Under the pieces are notes generated by a model, which did not search any database, was not told where the DNA came from, and saw only the letters and a program-made list of their open reading frames with translations. A stretch of DNA of 64,000 bases, from positions 29,248,201 through 29,312,200 of the forward strand of contig JAWZYU010000028.1 of NCBI GenBank assembly GCA_038380435.1, in the 5' to 3' direction. Position 1 is the first letter of the stretch; each line of letters opens with the position of its first letter. This DNA comes from Ryuthela nishihirai (lineage: Eukaryota > Arthropoda > Arachnida > Araneae > Heptathelidae). Shown here piece by piece: positions 10,961 through 23,669 of the stretch. A program made the translations under genes and the position numbers.

Positions 10961-12240
10961 GTAAGTATCAGTTAATTAGAAACTGAAATACATAGTTTTA
11001 TCATATAAGGTTTGGCAATATTCTTTTGATATTTTGGAGCTGATGAATACTAAGCTATTGCTATGCATAGTAAATATATTTGTACAATTCTAGATTTAAT
11101 GTGGTATTTGCAAAATGTCACATACATATTCATTGTTTACAAATTATTGCGAGCAAAAAGTAGTTTTTTTTTTTTACTTTTATATTTTGATTCTTATTAT
11201 TTGAGTGAAAGTCATATACACTACCCTATCAAAATATTAGAGAATTTCCATGTTATGTCAATTAGAATCAAACTTTGAAGCTCTATAACTTTTAAAATAT
11301 GCATTCTATAGTAAAATCTGATTAGATACTGAAGATATTTTAAATGTCATTATTAAATCTATCTAAATCTTGGTTTTCAATAATATTCATATAGTATTTA
11401 AAAGGTTATGGAAGTTGGAATATTTAAGAATAAATTATCTTGTTGTATTAAAATCATTAATAATTTTTTAATATTGAAATGATCATTATGCAAACTTCTG
11501 AAATCTATGTTTACTTTAAATGATATGAAACATTAAAGTTTTATTGATTTCTAAGATAAATTCGTATAATGCATTACTGTTGTGAAATATTTTAGCTTCC
11601 ATAACTCTTTGAGTACTGAATGAATGTTATTGAAAATCAAGATTTTTAAATAGATTTGATTCTGATCTTTAATTTAGTCTCAGTCACATTTTTCCATTTA
11701 ATAATTCCCTTTGACATGCAACTTCTGTAATAATTTGGTAGAACAGTGTATGTCTTCATCTTACAAATTGTGAACTATAGAGGGAGATAATGCATGAAGT
11801 GTGACTGCTTAGCATGTTCAGAAGACATAATTTTGTTTTCAAATAATTGTTGACTGTAATAATTATGTATTATATGTATAACTATGATAGTTGAATCTCT
11901 GTGATTATGTCCCAATTGCCTGCCAATAGGTACTACTTGAAGAAACTAGTTGACAAATCTGGAAAATGTTAAGGCAGCACAGTTAATGGTTTTCCAGGTT
12001 TGACGTTCTGCGATCAAGGTCTAAAGTGTGGCAGCAATAAGATTTTCTCTGCTGGTCATTGGGCCTGGAAGGGCCATCATCTTCATGTAGACATGATATA
12101 TGAACCCGTGACACTAAGCATAAAAAAAAAACAGATTATCTTGATGGCACTAACAGCTCAACCTCATCTGTTACTAACAGTTGTGCTGTAGATTTCTATC
12201 AGTCATTCACTTAGTCTTGCTGCATGATGTAACTGTCCAT
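10961..12240 (+). other. mL37 intron, no further features
   Basis: AT-rich first part of the 16.6-kb intron. I see no recurring repeat or RNA gene. C and G runs begin at 12249 at the edge of the GC-rich block. Confidence 0.5.
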
Positions 12241-12299
12241 CATAGCTCTCCCCCCCCCCCCCCCCCGAGTGGGACCTCCTTGTCGAGGGGGGGGGGGCT

Positions 12300-13215
12300 T
12301 ACGGTGTCTCTGAGAAGTTGGGTTCAGATCACTGGCTTTCTGGAGTTCAGATGTCTTGTGGCCCTCGGTGGAGGGGGCCTGTCTAGGGACTGCGGATAGG
12401 TTTGGGTGGGGCCGGTCCAATGGTCTCATTGACTTGTCCCCTGAGAAGCAAGGGGTTGCAGCCTTGATTGAGGAGTTGTACTTGGGGAGTACTGTGGACT
12501 GAGCTGCACTCCTTCTTCGTGCACTCGTCTTGTGGGCTTCTTGATGCGGTCTCAGTGATATCGTGGTCGGAGTACTGTTCATTGGGGGGCTTCGGCCCAT
12601 TCACAATGGAGAGGACGAAGTTCAAGGCTTGCGGCTGGGGGGCCATCACCCCGGCCAGTGGACTTATCGATGGAAATGCCAAGCTAAGAGTCCCCAGTAA
12701 CTCTTTAGGCTACCAAGATTAGGTTATATATTATACATGGTGGAGGATCTGAAGGTGCCTCTGTGAAACTGGGTGCCGGCTCGTCGGTGTTTCTGCATGC
12801 CTTTTGGCCTCGATGGAGGGCCTGACCCAGGGTCTGCCGACGGACTGAAGTCCCAAGTCGAGTGGACTTATTGGTCTGCCCCTGCGAAGTCATAGGTCAT
12901 CTTGGTGCCCCGATGGAGAGGCTTTATTGAGGACTTGCCGACTGGAATGGATCCCCAGTCGAGTGGGCTCCTTTATTGCCCCAGTGAAGTCTGGAGTGTC
13001 ATGGAGTTGGGATGGAGTGGCCTTGTGGGGCCTGCAGACCGGGATTGGAGTCCCCGGTCATGTGGGTTGTCTGCTCGGCTGCAGCGAAGTCCGGCTTGAG
13101 GTATTGCTAGGGAGGCCGCCGGTTGGTGTCCCGGCGGAGAGGACGAAATTGAAGGTCATGCAGAACGGAACTGCAGCCCTATTATATGTGGCTTATCGAT
13201 GGGAGAGCCTGAAGA
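12300..13215. repeat. GC-rich diverged tandem duplication, two units of about 450 bases
   Basis: Unit 1 (about 12303-12735) and unit 2 (about 12748-13215) share the same order of blocks: GTGTCTCTGAGAAGTTGGGT versus GTGCCTCTGTGAAACTGGGT, then CTCGGTGGAGGGGGCCTG versus CTCGATGGAGGGCCTGAC, and at the end GGAGAGGACGAAGTTCAAGG versus GGAGAGGACGAAATTGAAGG with CTTATCGATGG. Within the units a shorter motif recurs, TCGAGTGGRCT followed about 20 bases later by GAAGTC. Base composition is strikingly GC-rich against the AT-rich intron. Frames of 60-130 codons occur on both strands but none looks like a protein. A C run (12249-12266) and a G run (12286-12297) precede the block. Confidence 0.7.
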
Positions 13216-13297
13216 CTCTCCATCATGTTAGCTTCCCTATGCAAAAAGTTAGGATATCATATTATATTTTCTGACTCTAAATTCAAAAGATAATAAA

Positions 13298-13480
13298 AAA
13301 TAAATAAATAAATACCCCCTCAAGCAGCTGCTTGCCACAGAGGTCTGACAGGAGCCTGTCAGTTTATATGCCACAGTAGGAGATCTGAGAGGATGGCAGG
13401 ACCTCAGCAGAAAAACGACACACACATCCATGCCTAATCCGGGGCTCGAACCCAGGTCCCTTAGATACCATCTCATTTTT
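13298..13480 (-). mobile_element. SINE-1 copy
   Basis: Reverse complement of the SINE-1 body, with the tail (AAAT)n at the left, CCCCTCAAGCAGCTGCTTGC, and the B box at the right (GGGGCTCGAACCCAGG, reverse of GGTTCGAGCCCC). The A-box part of the head is missing or diverged. Confidence 0.85.
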
Positions 13481-14110
13481 TGGCAAAGTATTTTGGACAA
13501 AATACAGTGAGTGCTGGGCTTATTCCTAGGCCATGATTCAAAAATCCCAAAACATCCCACTCTCACTGCACCTCAATAATTATTTCTACAGACAGGCTAA
13601 AAATCCCAAGCAGTGTTTCTCTCTTCACCAGGTCTTCTCCCGCAGTAAGGCAGATTCAATGTAACGCAGCTCAGACAACAGGAACCTGGCTAGTCGATAG
13701 TGGTTTCAGTGACAACTCCCTTATGGTGATATGCAGTCACAGTACTGTGGTGTACCAGGATTGTCACGCATTATTTCGTTGTCCATCATAGGTGCCAACT
13801 ACATGGGAGTGAGGGGCAATTGCCCCCATGCTTATTTAAGCACTGGGGCAAAAGTATCTTTTCACCCTCATATTATTTTATAAATTAAAACCTATAAATT
13901 ATATTTTGCATCTTGTATCATGTAAAACAAAATACAAATTTGCACTCATGAAATGGTGAACTGTAAAAAACGATAATTTTTACCTAAAGGTATGATTTTT
14001 GTTTCAGTTGAAATTGAAGCAACTGATTCAGCTGATTGAATGAGCAATGGTGAATTTCTGGCTTAATTGCATAATGAATGATGCAATCAAGCAATAATTG
14101 TTTGCCTTGG
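13481..14110 (+). other. mL37 intron, no clear features
   Basis: Contains a short motif GAGGGGCAATTGCCCC at about 13811, similar to AGGGGGCAATTGTCCCC near 20595, so it may be the end of a small repeat. Nothing else is recognised. Confidence 0.4.
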
Positions 14111-14111
14111 T

Positions 14112-14372
14112 TACAAGGGTGGGGGTGGAAGTAGTTCAGGTGGTAGCACATCAGGCTCATAATCTGCAATTCCCAGGTTTGAGTCCCAGCTGGGCCAGCA
14201 TTGATAAATCTCAATGGATTCCTCCCTCAAAAATGGATCATTCCATCGAGGCCCATAAGGAGATATCCTTACGGGCCTCCCTAATCTTCTCTGAGCCTTT
14301 TGGGGTCCTTGTGACCTGGCCATAGCCCCTTATGTACAAAAAAGGTGCCACTCATAAATAAAACAATCCAAT
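14112..14372 (+). mobile_element. SINE-2 copy with internal deletion
   Basis: Head at 14118 onward: TTCAGGTGGTAGCACATCAG with CTCATAATC and B box CAGGTTTGAGTCCCAG. It jumps from the post-head region to the 3' part (TTCTCTGAGCCTTTTGGGGT, CCTTGTGACCTGGCCAT) and ends ATAAAACAATCC. The core segment is absent. Confidence 0.8.
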
Positions 14373-15065
14373 CCAAGGTTACTCTTAATTTCATTATGGG
14401 GGGGGGGATGGCATCCCCATTCTAGATCTGGCCCTGGATATATCTCTTCTGCTCCTGTGGTAAAAGTTAAAACTGGTTGCTGACCATCATACAGCAAAAG
14501 GTAACTTCAGGAATAAAAGAATCAAACAAAACTTTTGAATGCAAGCATTAGATCTTCATAGATTTTACTATTAAATATTGCAATTCATAATCCTTAAAAC
14601 ACAAAGTTTTTTTAATGTTACTTGTGACTGGATTATGTTTCAAGTGGTTTTAGGAGAAAAAAGTAACTTTGAAACCTTATCCTGAAATAGCTACTTAGGT
14701 TGTGTATGCTAGAAATATTTTAAATAAATCTTATTAATTTTTCTCATTTGATATTTAATATGAGCAAAAAAGAGAAAAGCAGTAATTAAAATGAAAAGTG
14801 TTGAAAAAAAGATAGTTTTTTTTTACATTTTTGCTGCTAAAACTAGTTTTTTTACAACTCAAATGAAGTTAAAGTTTAGTAAAATTTCAAGCAGGTAATA
14901 TTTTTATGTGTATTTCTTTACTCTTCAAAAAACAAGTGTTTTATGCTATTTTTAAATATAAAACTTTTATAACATTTTTGAGAAACATATACTCTTCAGT
15001 AATAAAGTATCACAGTGAAACATCCTGTAGATAAGAAACACTTGAAATAATTAGTTGAAAAAAAT
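14373..15065 (+). other. mL37 intron, no further features
   Basis: AT-rich sequence with a G run at about 14398. I recognise nothing. Confidence 0.45.
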
Positions 15066-15150
15066 TGGTCTTCCTGACTGTGATTTGAACCTAGGTTTCC
15101 TAAAAGCCTGCCAGGCTTCATAACTGCTAGATCACAAGAGCTAACCATTT
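15066..15150 (-). mobile_element. tRNA-like SINE head, diverged
   Basis: On the minus strand, TAGCTCTTGTGATCTAGCAG resembles a tRNA D-arm/A-box, and about 40 bases later AGGTTCAAATCACAG resembles a B box. Acceptor-stem pairing is not convincing, so it reads as a SINE remnant, not a tRNA gene. Confidence 0.4.
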
Positions 15151-15439
15151 CTCCAATGAAGTAACATATAAGCATTCCCATGTAGCATATGCCTCAAACA
15201 CTTAATGTTAACATCCTAGCACAATTAAAAAATTAACGAACTTTTTCACATTCTGAATCCATATTTGTCATTGGGAGCATTGTGACTCTCCTACCTCGCT
15301 CTCTTCTATCATATCTGAACATTCAGCCAATTAATTATGATATCTACAGATTTTAGTGTAGTTTTTATCTTAGCAGACAATTGAGATAATAAAAGCCATT
15401 TCCACTTCTAGCATGAGCAATTTATCAATTGGCTTTATT

Positions 15440-15659
15440 TCAAGGGGATAGGGTTGTCTCAGTCAGTAGTGCAACATAATGTTCTTGGAACATGTTTCCA
15501 CTTTGAGAGTCCTAGTTTATGTTCAGCATTTTCTCTGCTAACTTCCCTTCTACACACAGTGGAAAAGGAGACACCAATGGCTTGGAAGGCCACTCTCTGT
15601 CAAATGGAATGTTAAACTGTTGTCATATATGCTGGAGAGCCATATCCTGTGTACCTTTA
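15440..15659 (+). mobile_element. Old SINE-2 copy, target of a younger SINE-2
   Basis: Diverged SINE-2 head and core: GTCTCAGTCAGTAGTGCAAC, CACCAATGGCTTGGAAGGCC, GGAGAGCCATATCCTGTGTA. The younger SINE-2 at 15660-16047 interrupts it. Confidence 0.65.
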
Positions 15660-16047
15660 GGATGGGGGTGGCTCCGTTGGTAGTGCACCAGGCTCGTAAT
15701 CTACAGTTCCCAGATTCGAGTCCTAGCTGGGTCAGCATTGAGATTTATCTCTGCAAAACTCCCCACCCTGCCCATGGTCAGTAGGGGACACCGATAGGCT
15801 TGGAAAGGCCACCATCCATTGGATGAGATGTTAAGCCATGGCCCCGTGTGCAGGAGAGCCATACCCTGTGCACGTTAAAGAACATGCTGGATGGCCTTGA
15901 CGGGAGGCTACCACCTGTCTTCCAACAGCTGTTCCATTGGGTCCCCTCCCCCAACCTTCTCTGAGCCTTTGGGGTCCTTGTGACCTGGCCATTTTCCCAT
16001 TGTGTGCAAAAAAGTGCTGCTCAGAGGTAAAACAACCAACCAACCAA
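15660..16047 (+). mobile_element. SINE-2, full length, with target-site duplication
   Basis: 388 bases beginning GATGGGGGTGGCTCCGTTGG (A-box region) with CAGGCTCGTAATC and a B box CAGATTCGAGTCCTAG. The core is GATGTTAAGCCATGGCCCCG, GAGAGCCATACCCTGTGCAC and GTTAAAGAACATGCTGGATG, and the 3' end is GTAAAACAACCAACCAACCAA. The 14-base repeat CCTGTGTACCTTTA flanks it at 15646-15659 and 16048-16061. The target lies inside an older SINE-2. Confidence 0.92.
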
Positions 16048-16061
16048 CCTGTGTACCTTTA

Positions 16062-16855
16062 ACCCCTTCAGACCTGATTTTTTCTTTTTAGAAAAAAAAA
16101 AGTTTCCATTTAAATGTGTGTTATTTATTTTCAAATGAACAAATCATATACAAAAAAATTATTCTTTAACATAATTTTTCTGAAATCAGTGGAAAACAGG
16201 GGTGGCTCATCCATTAGGCCACCTGAGGCACTGCCCCACCAAAAATAATCATAGGAAATAATAAGCAAATTTGAAATTTAGTATCCATTGTTTGTTTTAT
16301 CTCAAAAAGCATAATGGCATTTTTATATTCATTTTGTAATTATTATTTGCTGTGTTATGTAGGTAATCACATCATTCACTTTGTGAATCAGCACTGCATG
16401 GTCTGCTTTAGTTTGTATAAATTCACATTTATCCATTACAACCACCACCTTGAATCTTAGCATTATATATTATAGCAATTACACAAATATGTGTGCACTT
16501 AAATACAATAGCAATGCAGGAAGTAGGTCACCAATTTCAGATTGATTCAACCAATTATCAAAGACTTGTTACTTAGTGAAAATTATTTGACTCTGCCAGG
16601 CTTAACAAAGCCTAAATGTTGTTGACGGGATGTGTTTGAATTGAACTTGAACTGGGTTGCCAACTTTTTTTTGTTAAGGAAGGACATTTAGATATGAAAA
16701 TATTATAATGTATTGAACATTTGTTTTATGATGGGATACTAATAAGACGTAGCAACATATCTTGTCAGCATTGTTTAACTCAGTGCAATGTCTTTTGACT
16801 TCCAACACAAAGTCTGGTTCAGTACCAACTCCCTCATAATTTAAGAAATATTTTG
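16062..16855 (+). other. mL37 intron, no further features
   Basis: AT-rich. A segment near 16200 (GGGGTGGCTCATCCATTAGG) has a weak A-box-like look but no B box follows. Nothing else is recognised. Confidence 0.4.
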
Positions 16856-16857
16856 TG

Positions 16858-16950
16858 GAAAATTTTTTTGTCGACATATGGGACTTGAACCCATATTTTT
16901 TCAGATGCATGCCAGAGTATTTTACCTGTTGAACTAATGCCGACTGTCTG
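16858..16950 (-). mobile_element. SINE-4, tRNA-like head
   Basis: Minus strand reads GTCGGCATTAGTTCAACAGG (A box TAGTTCAACAGG), CTCTGGCATGCATCTG, then a B box ATGGGTTCAAGTCCCATATG and GTCGAC. The last segment pairs with the TCGGC start as a degenerate acceptor stem. The CTCTGGCATG segment is shared with the tRNA-like heads at 61483-61553 and 61787-61850, so this is a dispersed family, not a unique tRNA gene. Confidence 0.6.
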
Positions 16951-17307
16951 TTTTCCACTATATAAGACTTTAACCTTGTCCTGAGATTTCAACAACTACA
17001 GTTGGCACCATCTATGATCTCTGGTATCATAATTTTTTTATATTATTTATGTTGTTTTTTATGTATTACTGTCTCAGTTTTTTACAATTCATTGTATAAT
17101 TAATATGTATATGTAATAATAATATATATAATAAATGAATATAACAAAACAAGACAACTCTTCAAATGATAATTTACAATGAGTAATCCAGTTTAAAAAT
17201 AATAAATTTAAATTTATAATCAGAATGGAGTCAAAAAATAGTAAATCTATATATTAGATATAATTTCCACAAATATTATTTTAAAATACCACTAGAATGG
17301 AGAGGAA

Positions 17308-17514
17308 TGAATGAATGAATACCCCCTCAAGCAGCTGCTTGCCACAGAGGTCTGATGGGGCCTGTCAGTTTATATGCCATAGTGGAAAGTCTGTGTGGAT
17401 GACAGGACCTCAGCAGAAAAACAACACAAAACATCCATGCCTTACCTGGGGCTCAAACCCAGGTCCCTTTGATCAGTAGCCAAGTGTGCTAACCACACAG
17501 CCATTAGATGGCTG
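17308..17514 (-). mobile_element. SINE-1, full length, with target-site duplication
   Basis: The best SINE-1 copy. On the minus strand it starts near AGCCATCTAATGGCTGTGTGG (A-box-like), then CACTTGGCTACTGATC, B box GGGTTTGAGCCCCAGG and the body GAGGTCCTGTCATCCACACA. It ends CAAGCAGCTGCTTGAGGGGG plus (ATTC)n. The 13-base repeat GAATGGAGAGGAA flanks it at 17295-17307 and 17515-17527. Confidence 0.9.
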
Positions 17515-18099
17515 GAATGGAGAGGAAAAATACATATATATATAAGTATTTATTATAGGGTAGAGACAAAATGCTGAATTGAACTAGAAAGGATCAGAAC
17601 ACCTTTCTGAGTTAGCTGGAAAGAAAAAGTGCATTGTTGAATGTATTTTCAGTCTGATTCAGTTCACTTCAATATCAGACATCTCCCCAAAAAATTTTGC
17701 TGCATCTGGACCCTGCCTATGCTAGTCAGAGTGTCCCACCAAAGAGTTTAGTCATGAGGTGCCACGTAAAAAGGAGCATAAAAGAATTATAATTTATATT
17801 CACTTTGCATGATAAACACATCAAATGATTGACACCTGTGAAATGTAATGAAACAGTTCTTATGGTTTCCTTAGAAATGTAACAAAACAGTTCTTATTGC
17901 TTGTCAGGCACAATTATATTCAATGTTATTCTATATAGTTTTTATTATTTCCATAGATGGTGCCAAAGTCCAGTCCATTTCTGCATGCTTAAAATTGATC
18001 TACACTTTTCAAACATTGCAAGACCACAGGCAATTCTTTCTATATTTAAAAATATTCTAAAATGTACATTTTAATGTACACAGGGTCTGAAGGTTGAAA

Positions 18100-18235
18100 G
18101 GTCACACTGGATGGCCTAATGGGAGGCTTCCATTATCTCCTAATGGCTGTCCATTGGGTCTTTGAGACCTCACCATTTAGTCTATTGTGTACAAAAAGAA
18201 CGCCACTCTAAGGTAAATTAACCCAACCCATTGTA
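18100..18235 (+). mobile_element. SINE-2 3' fragment
   Basis: Matches the SINE-2 3' half: CACTGGATGGCCTAATGGGA, CTAATGGCTGTCCATTGGGT, CATTTAGTCTATTGTGTAC and GGTAAATTAACCCAACCC. It is diverged and lacks the head. A repeat of its very end (TGTACAAAAAGCTCTGAAG) follows at 18236-18270. Confidence 0.7.
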
Positions 18236-18265
18236 TGTACAAAAAGCTCTGAAGTAAAACAACCC

Positions 18266-19017
18266 AACTTTTAATTTCAAGCACTGTGAAAAGACTATTA
18301 AATTAAACAACTTAAATTAGATTTTTTTTTTGCCCTGTTCGTGTCACTGAGCAATTGCTGTATATCCAGTTTTTGTCATTAAAAATTAATTAATGTTCAC
18401 TGCTTAATATTGTAGACTTTTGCACGAACAGGAACATCATCAGGTAGCAATATTTGGAAATATCAGTGTCTTGAACATTTATCATATGTTGAACTGCATT
18501 GATGTTTATTAAATCTATAAGTTTTAAGCATTGGTGTTTTTAACTATTTCGATTCCATAAGAATCATACTATGACCCCCCAATGGTTAGAAACCACTAAA
18601 CTAAACATTTCCACTTGCTGATGTTTTATTTTTAACATACTGTATCTTTTATTCCTTTTAGTATAGACAAAACATTTTAGAATACACTTGTGAAAAATTT
18701 TGTGCAGGTGCACAAATGGAAGTGACTCACGTTATATAAGGAGTGACATACGTTATATAAGGTGGCTTAGGACAGCTCACAAATTTTCCAAACAAAAATG
18801 AAAAGGAGAAATGATTCGATTCTCAGGATTATTTGAATAGATAATTAGAGTTAGATATCCAAAATTTGATGTTTTTTTAACTTCATGCTGGTATATGTTC
18901 AAATTGTTACTCACGTAACTATTCTTTTTACCTGAGCGTTATTGAATGAAGGAAATCGTACTATAAATCATTTATATGAATATTCCGGCTTTATATTAGT
19001 TTTGTCTTCTGCACTGT
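18266..19017 (+). other. mL37 intron, no further features
   Basis: AT-rich. A short direct repeat GTTATATAAGG occurs twice at about 18732 and 18753. I recognise no known element. Confidence 0.4.
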
Positions 19018-20319
19018 TACAGAGGGTGTTCAAAAAGTTCTTGACACATGTCTGTAGATTTGTACTCATTTCTCCCAAGTTAACGAGCTACAGCATGTTT
19101 GAAAGCTTGTCTAAACTTGTCATTACAGGTTAAAAGAACAAATAAAAAGGCTGTATCGTCATTTCTCTCTTTGCTGATGGTGCATAAAGTTTGGTCTGTG
19201 AAATCTGTGCATTGTTGTTATGCAGCCTACTAAGGATGGGGCAAGTTTTTACATTTTCACAAGAATGCAGCTTGGGGGATAATGCAAAAAAAAAAAATCT
19301 TACTGATTTATCACAAGTATATGGTAATCATGCCTGTTCATATGGCACTTCATAGAACAGATGCACAAATTCAGAGGACTGCAGAGCTTTGAATACCTCC
19401 TTTGTGCAGTAAGACCGAAGGAAGCCATGATGAGAGAACTATCATTGCTGTTCATGAAATCGTTAAAGAAAACCCACACATCACCGTTCAGGTAATTAGA
19501 TGTCAGTGTTTCAATTGGCAGTGTGGAAGCAATTATTCATCAACATTTAAAGTTCTGAAAGATCTGTACCAAATGGGTACCCCACAACTGATAGAACAGC
19601 AAAAAAGGGCTAGAGTCAATTCGTGCAAGGAGATGCTGACAACGTTTGAACCTAGTAACTCCAAATGGTGGGCAAATATTGTCACAGGTGATAAGACATG
19701 GTTTTATTACTATACAACTATGTTTGGGTTGTGGAAGATTAATTGTATCCCCAAAATCCTCTGACAAGACTTTCACTCAGGGAAGAGGATGTTCACAATT
19801 TTTTTTTCTATTCCTAAGGAGTGGTAGCTTACTTGAAAAAATGACCCTAAATGGCCAATACTACACCAACATTTTTTCCCCAAAATAGTTAAGTAGATGA
19901 AGGAGCAGTGTCCAACAACAGGTGTGTCAAGGGTTTTCCTTCTTCTTGGTAATGCTAGTGCTCACAATACCCGGCAAGTTACAACCTGTCTGGAGCAGGA
20001 AAAAAATCAAACAGCTACCGCATCCATTAATTCACCTGATCTTGCACCATGCAATATTTGATTGATTGCAAAAAATTAAAAAAGAACTTGCTGGGAAGCC
20101 TCTTTCAAGGATGCAAGATATTGCAAAATGTGTTCATTCAGATTTGCGTAGTATTCCCAACTGGAGTGCCACAACACTTTCTGTAGACATCTGAAACTTT
20201 GCATAGATGCTGGAGGAGATTACTTTGAAGGACAGTAAGGGAAGGCACACACTGATGCAGTTGTTGCATTATGAGTGTTGCAAAATAATTGCTTACACCC
20301 CTACACACACACACACACT

Positions 20320-23005
20320 GAAGCAATTAAACGTTTCCTGCAATTTGATGTGTCTTCGATGTCGCTAGTGATGCCTCCTTTAGGTAAATTGCAAATAAAT
20401 GTATCAATACTTCATTCTTCCAATGTTGTCTGAAGTGGGTGATCCTGTGGTGGTGGCTGCAGGGACGAAATAATAGGCCAAAAATAAGGAAATAATAGGT
20501 AGACCCATTTCTGTAACAAAATTTATCTTCTGGAACGTATGCAGTTTCTCATGAGGACAGACTCATGGTTCAGAGGAGGACTGGATATAGGAAGGGGGCA
20601 ATTGTCCCCCCCCCCCCCACTTCAGAATCCTAATAATGGTAATAGAAGCAAAAAAATTATTAAAGTTATTTATATTTCATGCATTTTTCAAGAAGCTTTT
20701 TGAAGACTTGAAAAATGGAGGGAGAAATGTTATAATGCATTGGAATTTCAGTCTTTTGCCACCCTCCCCTCTTTTACATTTCCTTGCTCAATTATGTTTC
20801 TTGCCCCCCCCCCCCTACTCGATTTTTTTCTACATCTGGGTCTGGTTCAGAGTTGCAAGGATTTTTTTTATCTCACTGTTTGAAAATGAGGTAAAAACAG
20901 TTCAGATTATAAAAGGCATTCAAAATTTGTTAAAATTGAAAACATCATACTCTACTTGAAATACGCTTATATTGTACTCCACTGTACCTACGGTCCACTG
21001 CAGTTTAATGTAATTTACACTATTTATGTTTTAAATAAGTTTGTATCAAATTTCAGATTAATTCAACTGACATCACCGATAGTAAGTAAAAATTCTAATT
21101 CCATATTTATAAACAACGAATGGCAATTGTTGATATTTGAGACATGATATTGAGATATTTAATTTCCTTCAGCCTCATTTTCCTTTAAAAAAAACCTGAT
21201 TTACGAAGATCCTCTGATTTTTAATTGAAATGAAGAATTTCTATTAAAATATATATCGGGTTTGCTTGAAATAAAATGACCCTGAATATTCATCCAGTTT
21301 ATTAAGAAGCAGTAAGGTAACCATATTTTTGGAAAGTGCAGGTTAAATCTTAACATTCTAATGTAATTTATGAAACGTTTATTTATACAAATCTTTCAAT
21401 TAGACGCTGGGTGGGGGTGCATGCATCTTTGATTTTAAGAGCCTTCCTTGGAAAATACGTTATTCAAACCCTCACAAGTTAGGGAATATAACTTATGCGC
21501 TCTCCCCCTTTTAATATGCCAATGGAAAGAAATTCATTAAGAAATAAAATTTTCCCAATGTGGGAGGGTTCAAGGCTCCCTCCCGAAATACACCATTGCC
21601 CAAAAGTATAACATTTACGATAAAAGAACAGCTTGCTCTGTGAGACTCGCTGTCCATGGGATAAAAATTAAAACTAGATAGTCAAAACACATCAAAGAGA
21701 GGAGGAAATTTATCCAACCTCACTGGAATTTGGAACCAAGTTATTTTTATGAATACTAGTCACAAAGTTATTTAAATTTTGAACTATGAAATCATGCTTC
21801 TGCCTCTTACTTCCCATAGATAAAATCGTTCTTCTGTTTTGCCAAAAAAAAAACCAGTTTTTCTCTTTTATACCTCATAAAAATCATGTGGACAAATAAA
21901 CGAAGTCTGGTGAGCATCTGTTTTTATGCAGTGAAAAAATATTCAGACAGAATTACATTATTCTATATGTGATAAAATCGGAAATCTTTAAAATAGGAGC
22001 TCTACTTGCTATAAATCATATAAAGTAGTTAAAGAATATTCAGAAAAGCTTTTCGATTATAAGGTAAAGCATGCCAAAAACTTAACATTAACTGTATGCA
22101 AGCAGAAAATGATCTAGCAGTTAAATAATTTAATAAGAAAAATTATCCGTTTTTAATAAGGCTTATAGAAGCTGAATGATTTTATTTAAATTAATAACAT
22201 TTTATCTGCATTGGAATTGCTTACCTATTTGTTAAGGTAAGAAAAAAAAATTATTTGAATCTTTCTGAACGAATGGGAGACAAAAATAATTTCTACAGCA
22301 AAATAAAGCCCAATTTAAATCAAAAATAACATTTGATAAACTCTTTGAAAGTTCCATACATCACCAGAATACATGAATATGGCAGAATTCTGCCTATCAG
22401 CAAATGTGAAGTTAAAAAAGTATCATGAACATATCTGAGATTGTAACGAAAAAATAAATGTCAAGAAGTGAGAAGATTGACAAAAGGTTCATCGTATTAC
22501 TTATATTTGATATTGAAATATTTTACACTCATCTAGTAGTCAGCATTTATTTTATTAGCTAAATTACTTTAAAAATTCGTATCACAATCGTATGAATTCT
22601 AATAAGTTATTGTATACCATACAGAAAGTAAACTTTGCAGTCAAAATGAAAGTGATATTAGCTCCATATTCTTTTCACACCACAAAACAATAGCTGACAT
22701 GACAGTTTTATTAGTAGCTATTGTCTGAAATATTGAAACTTAATTTCCTGAACATTAAAATCTCAGGATTCATTTCAATGAACCCTGAGATCGTTAATAA
22801 ACTGAGATAGTTAATAATCAATCACAAGCATTCTATTAATATTGTATGAATGTATACCGTATTAGACAACTTGTGTACTAGCCATATTGGTATTACTAAA
22901 CTCCTACACTCTGACTTGCTGTCATTATTGCAAATTTCAAATCATTCAACTGCATAGTAGTAATAGCTTATATAAATTGAGCAGAAATATACTCCATAGT
23001 ATATT
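20320..23005. other. Interior of the Harbinger-like element, no genes recognised
   Basis: AT-rich sequence with C runs at about 20608 and 20805 and short open frames (up to 107 codons) that resemble nothing. A CA repeat lies at 20302-20319. No DDE transposase or Myb/MADF motif was found. Confidence 0.45.
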
Positions 23006-23669
23006 ATGGCGGGTCTGTAAATGGTAGCTAGGTAGTCACTGGAAGGAGAGCTATGCACCAATCCCCTGTGATGCATAGAACCGGCCAGGCCTAGCACCTA
23101 ATGTCCGACCCCGCCTTCTCGTGGTGCGGACCGTTAGTAACTTTCAAAAGAGATATTCTCTTGTGGAAGTGAACGTGGAGGGCTGCCAGATTAGTGTAAC
23201 CTACTGATCTGGACAACTATGGCTACTTTTCTTTTTTTTTCTACCCTGCTGAGGAGTGGTCAACCACACAGGGTCCTGGTGCTGACCATATAAACCTACT
23301 GGACTGGACAGATATATGGCTCTGAGCTTGATTATGGATCCTGTTGTTTTCTACACTGGTGGGCTTCTGTGGAGGGAAAATCTTCCGCTGTGTTTTCTGT
23401 TTGTTTGTGGGTTGACAGCCCCAAGTGAATAGATTCACAGGATATGTTTATCAGCTGGTGGATAATCCTGAGCAGAAGTCATCGCAGGCACCTGAACTCT
23501 TTGCTTCTATTGGCATCGTCAAATTCTACATTGGAGGAAGTCTTCCAGTGTAGATGGTTTCAGCATTTAGTGGTGGGGGAACAGGTCTTTGCCCCATGTC
23601 TGCGATTAGGGGGCTGTTTGATGTTGTCGGCATTCCCTCTCTCAATAAACATAGTTTCTTTAAACATCC

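Noticed and set aside
12181..13274. Several overlapping frames of 60-130 codons as genes
   Set aside because: They occur on both strands in a GC-rich tandem repeat with low stop frequency, and none resembles a protein family.
16858..16950. Functional tRNA gene
   Set aside because: It has A and B boxes, but the stems are imperfect and the same sequence recurs at 61483 and 61787. A SINE head is the better call. The same applies to 36974-37354 and 61483-61553.
20636..20959. 107-codon frame as a Harbinger transposase
   Set aside because: No DDE motif, biased toward Phe/Leu/Lys as expected from AT-rich DNA, and crossed by C runs.
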